DNA of 9,163 nucleotides from JBGZFC01 sp964346495 (GTDB lineage Bacteria; Bacteroidota; Bacteroidia; Bacteroidales; Dysgonomonadaceae), in NCBI GenBank assembly GCA_964346495.1, contig CAYFUW010000079.1:1-9163 (forward strand), read 5' to 3'. Position 1 is the stretch's first letter, and the number at the start of each line of letters is the position of its first letter. The position numbers and the translations under genes are program-made. The notes under the pieces are model-generated. The model searched no databases. It worked only from the letters and a program-made list of their open reading frames with translations, and was not told the DNA's origin. Shown here in pieces: positions 6,378-9,163 of the stretch.

Positions 6378-6539
6378 TTATTTTTTAAAAAAATCTTGTA
6401 CGTGATCGTTTAAAACCATCTCTTCTCTAAAAGTGTAAGCTCCGGTTTTTTCAGACTTAACCATTTTAATAACTTTCGTATGGCTACGTCCGGTAGTTGT
6501 TGTTTTATCGCGGAATCCCGCAACTGCTTTCTTTGCCAT
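6378..6539 (-). CDS. DUF4295 protein, probable Bacteroidota-specific ribosomal protein
   Basis: A 53-residue basic protein begins MAKKAVAGFRDK, has a central VIKMVKSEKTGAYTFREEMV, and ends NDHVQDFFKK. This matches the DUF4295 family, small proteins encoded after rpmG in Bacteroidota. From memory, the cryo-EM structure of a Flavobacterium johnsoniae ribosome revealed a new large-subunit protein named bL38; I think it is this family, but I cannot confirm the link here. The gene is 13 nt downstream of rpmG, last in its operon, and is followed at once by a terminator. The VIKMVKSxKTGAY core resembles the strand-loop signature of small ribosomal proteins. Start is the only suitable ATG. Confidence 0.88.
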   Translation of the reverse strand: MAKKAVAGFRDKTTTTGRSHTKVIKMVKSEKTGAYTFREEMVLNDHVQDFFKK

Positions 6540-6552
6540 AATTCAATTGTTT

Positions 6553-6741
6553 TTACTTTATTTCTTTATGAACAGTCATTTTCTTTAGAATCGGATTGTA
6601 TTTTTTCAATTCGAGTCTGTCAGGAGTGTTTTTTCTATTTTTTGTAGTAATATATCTTGATGTGCCGTGCATTCCACTCTCTTTATGCTCTGTGCACTCT
6701 AATATTACCTGCACTCTGTTTCCTTTTAATTTTTTTGACAT
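6553..6741 (-). CDS. rpmG: 50S ribosomal protein bL33
   Basis: The 62-residue basic protein has the bL33 pattern: KGNRVQVILECTEHKESG at the start, then SRYITTKNRKNTPDRLELKKYNP, ending LKKMTVHKEIK. bL33 sits near the E site of the large subunit. Only one cysteine is present (Cys16), so this is the zinc-free form without CxxC pairs. It starts 20 nt after the rpmB stop and is the only gene in the window with a full Shine-Dalgarno sequence at proper spacing (separate entry). The order bL28, bL33, DUF4295 is a conserved Bacteroidota arrangement. Confidence 0.96.
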   Translation of the reverse strand: MSKKLKGNRVQVILECTEHKESGMHGTSRYITTKNRKNTPDRLELKKYNPILKKMTVHKEIK

Positions 6742-6750
6742 TTTCTACTT

Positions 6751-6757
6751 CCTCCTA
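6751..6757 (-). promoter_or_regulatory. Strong Shine-Dalgarno sequence before rpmG
   Basis: On the minus strand TAGGAGG (6757-6751) lies 9 nt before the rpmG ATG at 6741. It complements the canonical anti-Shine-Dalgarno core CCTCC. No other gene here has a comparable site, and the phylum generally lacks them, which makes this one unusual. Confidence 0.75.
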
Positions 6758-6761
6758 AGGT

Positions 6762-7001
6762 TTATGCGTTTAAAAATCCTTTAGCCGCTGCATTTTTTAA
6801 AGCAGCGTCAAGCCCTATCTTGTTAATAGTGCGTAAACCTGCTGCCGAAACGTTTAAGCTAATCCAGCAGTCTTCTTCTACCCAATAGAATTTTTTTCTG
6901 AACAAATTCACGTTGAATTTACGTTTTGTTCTTCTATTGGAGTGAGCAACGTTGTTACCTACCATTGCTCTTTTTCCTGTTATTTGACAAATCTTAGACA
7001 T
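6762..7001 (-). CDS. rpmB: 50S ribosomal protein bL28
   Basis: The 79-residue basic protein opens MSKICQITGKRAMVGNNVAHS, the signature of bL28, and continues with RTKRKFNVNLFRKKFYW and SAAGLRTINKIGLDAAL. bL28 is a late-assembling large-subunit protein near the E-site face. The two cysteines (5 and 45) do not form a CxxC pair, so no zinc ribbon is expected. It is the first gene of the rpmB-rpmG-DUF4295 unit, with a 5' leader of roughly 65-75 nt after a good promoter. No Shine-Dalgarno sequence is present. The ATG at 7001 matches the family start exactly. Confidence 0.97.
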   Translation of the reverse strand: MSKICQITGKRAMVGNNVAHSNRRTKRKFNVNLFRKKFYWVEEDCWISLNVSAAGLRTINKIGLDAALKNAAAKGFLNA

Positions 7002-7076
7002 TGTATATGTGTAATATTATATGATTATCTGTTATTGTTAAGATTCTCAGCATCAAAAAATCTCACAATTAGGGCG

Positions 7077-7108
7077 CAAAATTAGCTAAAATATTTATTA
7101 CTACCAAA
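7077..7108 (-). promoter_or_regulatory. Bacteroidota-type promoter of rpmB
   Basis: On the minus strand TTTG (7108-7105) and TAATTTTG (7084-7077) are separated by 20 nt, a full match to the TTTG / TAnnTTTG pattern recognised by the primary sigma factor of this phylum. Transcription would start near 7070. The TTTG element sits in a near-palindrome CCAAAATATTTGG (7104-7116). Confidence 0.75.
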
Positions 7109-7114
7109 ATATTT

Positions 7115-7141
7115 GGCGAAAAAATAAAATATTTTTCCGCC
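7115..7141 (-). terminator. Hairpin after the DUF4468-like gene, likely terminator
   Basis: On the minus strand GGCGGAAAAATA (7141-7130) pairs with TATTTTTTCGCC (7126-7115) over 12 bp with one G-U pair and a 3-nt loop. It lies about 40 nt past the stop at 7181. The following bases (AAATATTTTGG) are not a clean T-run, so termination strength is uncertain. On the plus strand the wobble becomes an A-C mismatch, which favours the minus orientation. Confidence 0.5.
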
Positions 7142-7180
7142 ATTACTATAAAATTTAAGCTATAAATCGTGCTATTTACA

Positions 7181-7708
7181 TCAGTAAATCACCTTCAACT
7201 CATCATATAATTTATTGAAAAATGCAAGAGTCGAATTTCGAATATTCTGATTCAATGTTTTATCTGCACCGCTTGCAGATGAAATCGCCGAATCTGCAAT
7301 AGTCTCCTCGGCAGAAACAGTCTTATTGCCAATCTGATAAGCCACATCTCTGATAGTCAACATGCAGCCAACATTGGTAACGGCTACATCATAACGATAT
7401 GTCATAACTACTTTTTCGCTTGCACATGATACTGCCAGGTCGGTTTTTGCACTAACAGTCATACTGCCAGCTTTATCATCGAATCTGATACCGATTAATG
7501 AAGGATTACCTCTATATTTTTTATTTCCCCATTGATTTAAAACAGTGAATTTTTGGCTTTCGCTCATATCTTTTTCAACATATACATATTGCTGAAATAC
7601 TACTTTACCACTTTGAACGGGTACAGTAGAAAATACAGGTTGAGCTTTGCTAATAGCCAGGCTGGCAACTACAAATAATAGCAATAATGTGATTTTTCTA
7701 GTTTTCAT
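7181..7708 (-). CDS. Exported DUF4468-like protein of unknown function
   Basis: The 175-residue protein starts with a typical Sec signal peptide: MKTRK, a hydrophobic core LLLLFVVASLAI, then SKA with probable cleavage after Ala22. The mature part begins with a repeated-strand segment (GKVVFQQYVYVEKDMSESQKF), has LNQWGNKKYRGN near 58-69, then IRFDDKAGSMTVSAKTDL, a layout that resembles the DUF4468 (TBP-like fold) proteins found in Bacteroidota. The C-terminal half (MTYRYDVAVTNVGC, then a Ser/Ala-rich linker and a final amphipathic helix) fits too. There is no lipobox and no T9SS tail, so a periplasmic location is most likely. It is monocistronic, with its own promoter and hairpin. Family assignment is from pattern memory; function is unknown. 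Confidence 0.7.
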   Translation of the reverse strand: MKTRKITLLLLFVVASLAISKAQPVFSTVPVQSGKVVFQQYVYVEKDMSESQKFTVLNQWGNKKYRGNPSLIGIRFDDKAGSMTVSAKTDLAVSCASEKVVMTYRYDVAVTNVGCMLTIRDVAYQIGNKTVSAEETIADSAISSASGADKTLNQNIRNSTLAFFNKLYDELKVIY

Positions 7709-7748
7709 ATTTGTACATATATTAGTTTATACTACATATATATGACTG

Positions 7749-7780
7749 CAAATTTAGATAAAAGTTTAACGGTGAACAAC
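7749..7780 (-). promoter_or_regulatory. Probable promoter of the DUF4468-like gene
   Basis: On the minus strand TAAATTTG (7756-7749) fully matches TAnnTTTG, and GTTG (7780-7777) lies 20 nt upstream as a three-of-four match to TTTG. The start codon is 40 nt further downstream. Spacing is the same as for the rpmB promoter. Confidence 0.6.
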
Positions 7781-7831
7781 AGTAATATGAAAATTTATTG
7801 AATTATATTTTATTTATCATTCAAAAAAGCG

Positions 7832-7839
7832 TACTTTTG
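7832..7839 (+). promoter_or_regulatory. Probable -7 element for the TPR-ribH operon
   Basis: TACTTTTG matches TAnnTTTG and lies 32 nt before the ATG at 7872. No TTTG is found about 20 nt upstream, where the sequence is a T-rich TTTTATTT, so the -33 element is weak. It would share the 163-bp divergent region with the minus-strand promoter at 7749-7780. Confidence 0.5.
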
Positions 7840-7871
7840 TAACCCAAAATTAACAAGTAATATTTATAAAT

Positions 7872-8573
7872 ATGTCTAAGAAAGATCAAAATCAGGACAA
7901 AGCCCTAAAAGGTTTTGAAAATATTGACGAAGCTTTGTCATCAACTGAAAAATTTTTAGAAAAAAATCAAAAAACACTACTAATTGCATTAGCAGCTATT
8001 ATTGTTGTAGTTGGTTCAATAATCGCTTACAACTATTTGTATAAAGCACCAAGAACAGAAAAAGCACAAAATGCAATTTTCAAAGGTGAACAATATTTCC
8101 AAAACCGTCAAGACTCTCTGGCTATCTTTGGCAATGGAAATGATTATATCGGATTTGAAAATATTATAAAAGAGTATAGCGGTACAAAAACTGCCGATTT
8201 GGCTCGCGCATATGCCGGAATCAGCTACAGCAGAATGGGTAATAATGAAAAAGCATTAGAACATCTTAGCAAATTTAAAGGTGGTGATTTGCTGATTACT
8301 CCTGCCGTAGAAGGTGCAATTGGCGATATCTATATGAATATGGGTAACACAGATAAAGCAATCACTCACTTCAACAGTGCTGCAAAAAAAGCTGCTGACG
8401 AAATGTTAAGCCCAATATTTTACAAAAAAGCGGGATTGGCTTATCTATCTTCAAAAAATTTCGATAAAGCAATCGAAACTTTCACATATATAAAAGATAC
8501 ATATATCAATTCTCCCGAAGCACAAGAAGCTGAGAAATATATTCAAGCTGCACAACTTCAAAAAGGCAACTAA
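7872..8573 (+). CDS. Membrane-anchored tetratricopeptide repeat protein
   Basis: The 233-residue protein has a charged N-terminus (about 1-34), one membrane segment at about 35-56 (LLIALAAIIVVVGSIIAYNYLY), and an extracytoplasmic region of TPR-type helices. Repeats are visible near 108-136 (ARAYAGISYSRMGNNEKALEHL), 143-172 (AVEGAIGDIYMNMGNTDKAITHF) and 182-214 (PIFYKKAGLAYLSSKNFDKAIETF). The layout, a short cytoplasmic end, one helix and periplasmic TPRs, resembles YfgM of the SecYEG-PpiD-YfgM group, so a role in envelope protein handling is possible but unproven. The positive side of the helix is not marked enough to fix topology. The ribH gene follows after 3 nt, so the two are translated from one mRNA. 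I recall this pairing from other Bacteroidales; no functional link to riboflavin is evident. Confidence 0.85.
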   Translation: MSKKDQNQDKALKGFENIDEALSSTEKFLEKNQKTLLIALAAIIVVVGSIIAYNYLYKAPRTEKAQNAIFKGEQYFQNRQDSLAIFGNGNDYIGFENIIKEYSGTKTADLARAYAGISYSRMGNNEKALEHLSKFKGGDLLITPAVEGAIGDIYMNMGNTDKAITHFNSAAKKAADEMLSPIFYKKAGLAYLSSKNFDKAIETFTYIKDTYINSPEAQEAEKYIQAAQLQKGN

Positions 8574-8576
8574 AAT

Positions 8577-9095
8577 ATGGCTACAGTATATCAAAACTTA
8601 TCGTCTCACGATTTGAACGAAATCAGCAAAATTGACGATGTACGTATAGGCATTGTTGTATCGGAGTGGAATACACAAATAACAAGCAGCTTGTTGGAAG
8701 GTGCATTGGCAACACTCGAAAAATTGGGTGTTACAAAGGATAACATCATTATAGAGCACGTTCCGGGTAGCTTCGAGTTAACATTTGGAGCAAAAACATT
8801 GATAGAAAATATAGATCTTGATGCTGTTATTGTTTTGGGTTGCGTAATCCAAGGCGAAACTCCGCACTTCACTTATGTTTGTGAAAGCGTGACTTACGGT
8901 ATCACCGAATTAAATCTGACTTATGAAGTTCCTGTAGTTTTTGGTTTGCTTACAACAAATACAATGGAACAGGCAAAAGATCGTTCGGGTGGCAGATATG
9001 GAAATAAAGGTGATGAAGCAGCTGTAACAGCAATAAAGATGATTTCGCTGAACAAAAAGTATAATGACGACTTTTTGAACGATATGGAATTTTGA
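8577..9095 (+). CDS. ribH: 6,7-dimethyl-8-ribityllumazine synthase
   Basis: RibH condenses 5-amino-6-ribitylamino-uracil with 3,4-dihydroxy-2-butanone 4-phosphate to give the direct precursor of riboflavin; family members form pentamers or 60-subunit shells. The 172 residues show the family signatures in order: SEWNTQITSSLLEGA at 29-43 (Trp31 where an aromatic residue stacks on the substrate), VPGSFELTFGAK at 62-73, GCVIQGETPHFTYV at 88-101 (His97 as the proton-transfer histidine), VVFGLLTTNTMEQA at 120-133 and RSGGRYGNKGDEAA at 136-149. It starts 3 nt after the TPR gene and ends 22 nt before a strong terminator. No FMN riboswitch is visible upstream of the operon, so regulation looks unlinked to flavin level here. 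Confidence 0.96.
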   Translation: MATVYQNLSSHDLNEISKIDDVRIGIVVSEWNTQITSSLLEGALATLEKLGVTKDNIIIEHVPGSFELTFGAKTLIENIDLDAVIVLGCVIQGETPHFTYVCESVTYGITELNLTYEVPVVFGLLTTNTMEQAKDRSGGRYGNKGDEAAVTAIKMISLNKKYNDDFLNDMEF

Positions 9096-9117
9096 AATTA
9101 ATAATAATACAGACTAA

Positions 9118-9151
9118 AAAACGGGCAGTGCTTTACAGTGCTGCCCGTTTT
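9118..9151 (+). terminator. Strong terminator after ribH
   Basis: AAAACGGGCAG (9118-9128) and CTGCCCGTTTT (9141-9151) are perfect 11-bp arms; the stem can extend inward by four more pairs, two of them G-U, leaving a 4-nt loop. The GC-rich core followed by TTTTATCTTT is a classic intrinsic terminator, 22 nt after the ribH stop. The A-run on the other side means it may also stop minus-strand transcription. Confidence 0.9.
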
Positions 9152-9163
9152 ATCTTTATTCTT

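Noticed and set aside
6201..6413. Plus-strand open stretch of 70 codons in the region upstream of ftsY
   Set aside because: Its residue content is AT-driven, it overlaps the rpm-cluster terminator and the end of the DUF4295 gene, and it has no promoter or family signature.
7709..7871. FMN riboswitch ahead of the TPR-ribH operon
   Set aside because: The 5' leader after the likely start site is only about 25-30 nt, far too short for the FMN aptamer, and none of its conserved stems is visible.

Overview
The window looks like chromosomal DNA from an AT-rich member of the Bacteroidota, most likely the order Bacteroidales. Four things point there: a 3' gene end encoding a type IX secretion (T9SS) sorting tail, the gene order rpmB-rpmG-DUF4295-(gap)-ftsY-rimO, promoters of the TTTG / TAnnTTTG type used by this phylum, and the near absence of Shine-Dalgarno sequences. 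Genus cannot be told from this sequence alone.

Layout, left to right. Positions 1-93 are the last codons of a plus-strand T9SS-exported protein, facing a minus-strand block across a bidirectional hairpin terminator (120-157). Positions 203-5720 hold six minus-strand genes in transcription order ftsY, rimO, a membrane-anchored tandem-HU protein, truB, queA and folK. Their products cover SRP-dependent membrane targeting, S12 methylthiolation, a probable nucleoid-associated membrane protein, pseudouridine-55 and queuosine tRNA modification, and folate synthesis. Positions 5721-6377 are a 657-bp non-coding stretch with a tandem heptamer array (GTTAGCT) broken by a 100-N assembly gap, then a 172-bp imperfect inverted repeat carrying seven TAAGGT boxes, then a clear terminator for the next block. 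Positions 6378-7001 are the minus-strand ribosomal cluster rpmB, rpmG and a DUF4295 gene, with a good promoter upstream. Positions 7181-7708 encode a small exported DUF4468-like protein (minus). A divergent promoter region (7709-7871) separates it from a plus-strand pair, a membrane-anchored TPR protein and ribH (riboflavin synthesis), closed by a strong terminator at 9118-9151.

Most of the window is housekeeping. I found no defence system, CRISPR array, insertion sequence with a transposase, or new multi-gene system. The parts that deserve a second look are non-coding: the heptamer array and the inverted-repeat element between the rpm cluster and ftsY, and a textbook Shine-Dalgarno sequence in front of rpmG in a phylum whose ribosomes are reported to hide the anti-Shine-Dalgarno. 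The tail-anchored HU-like protein is the most interesting coding feature.
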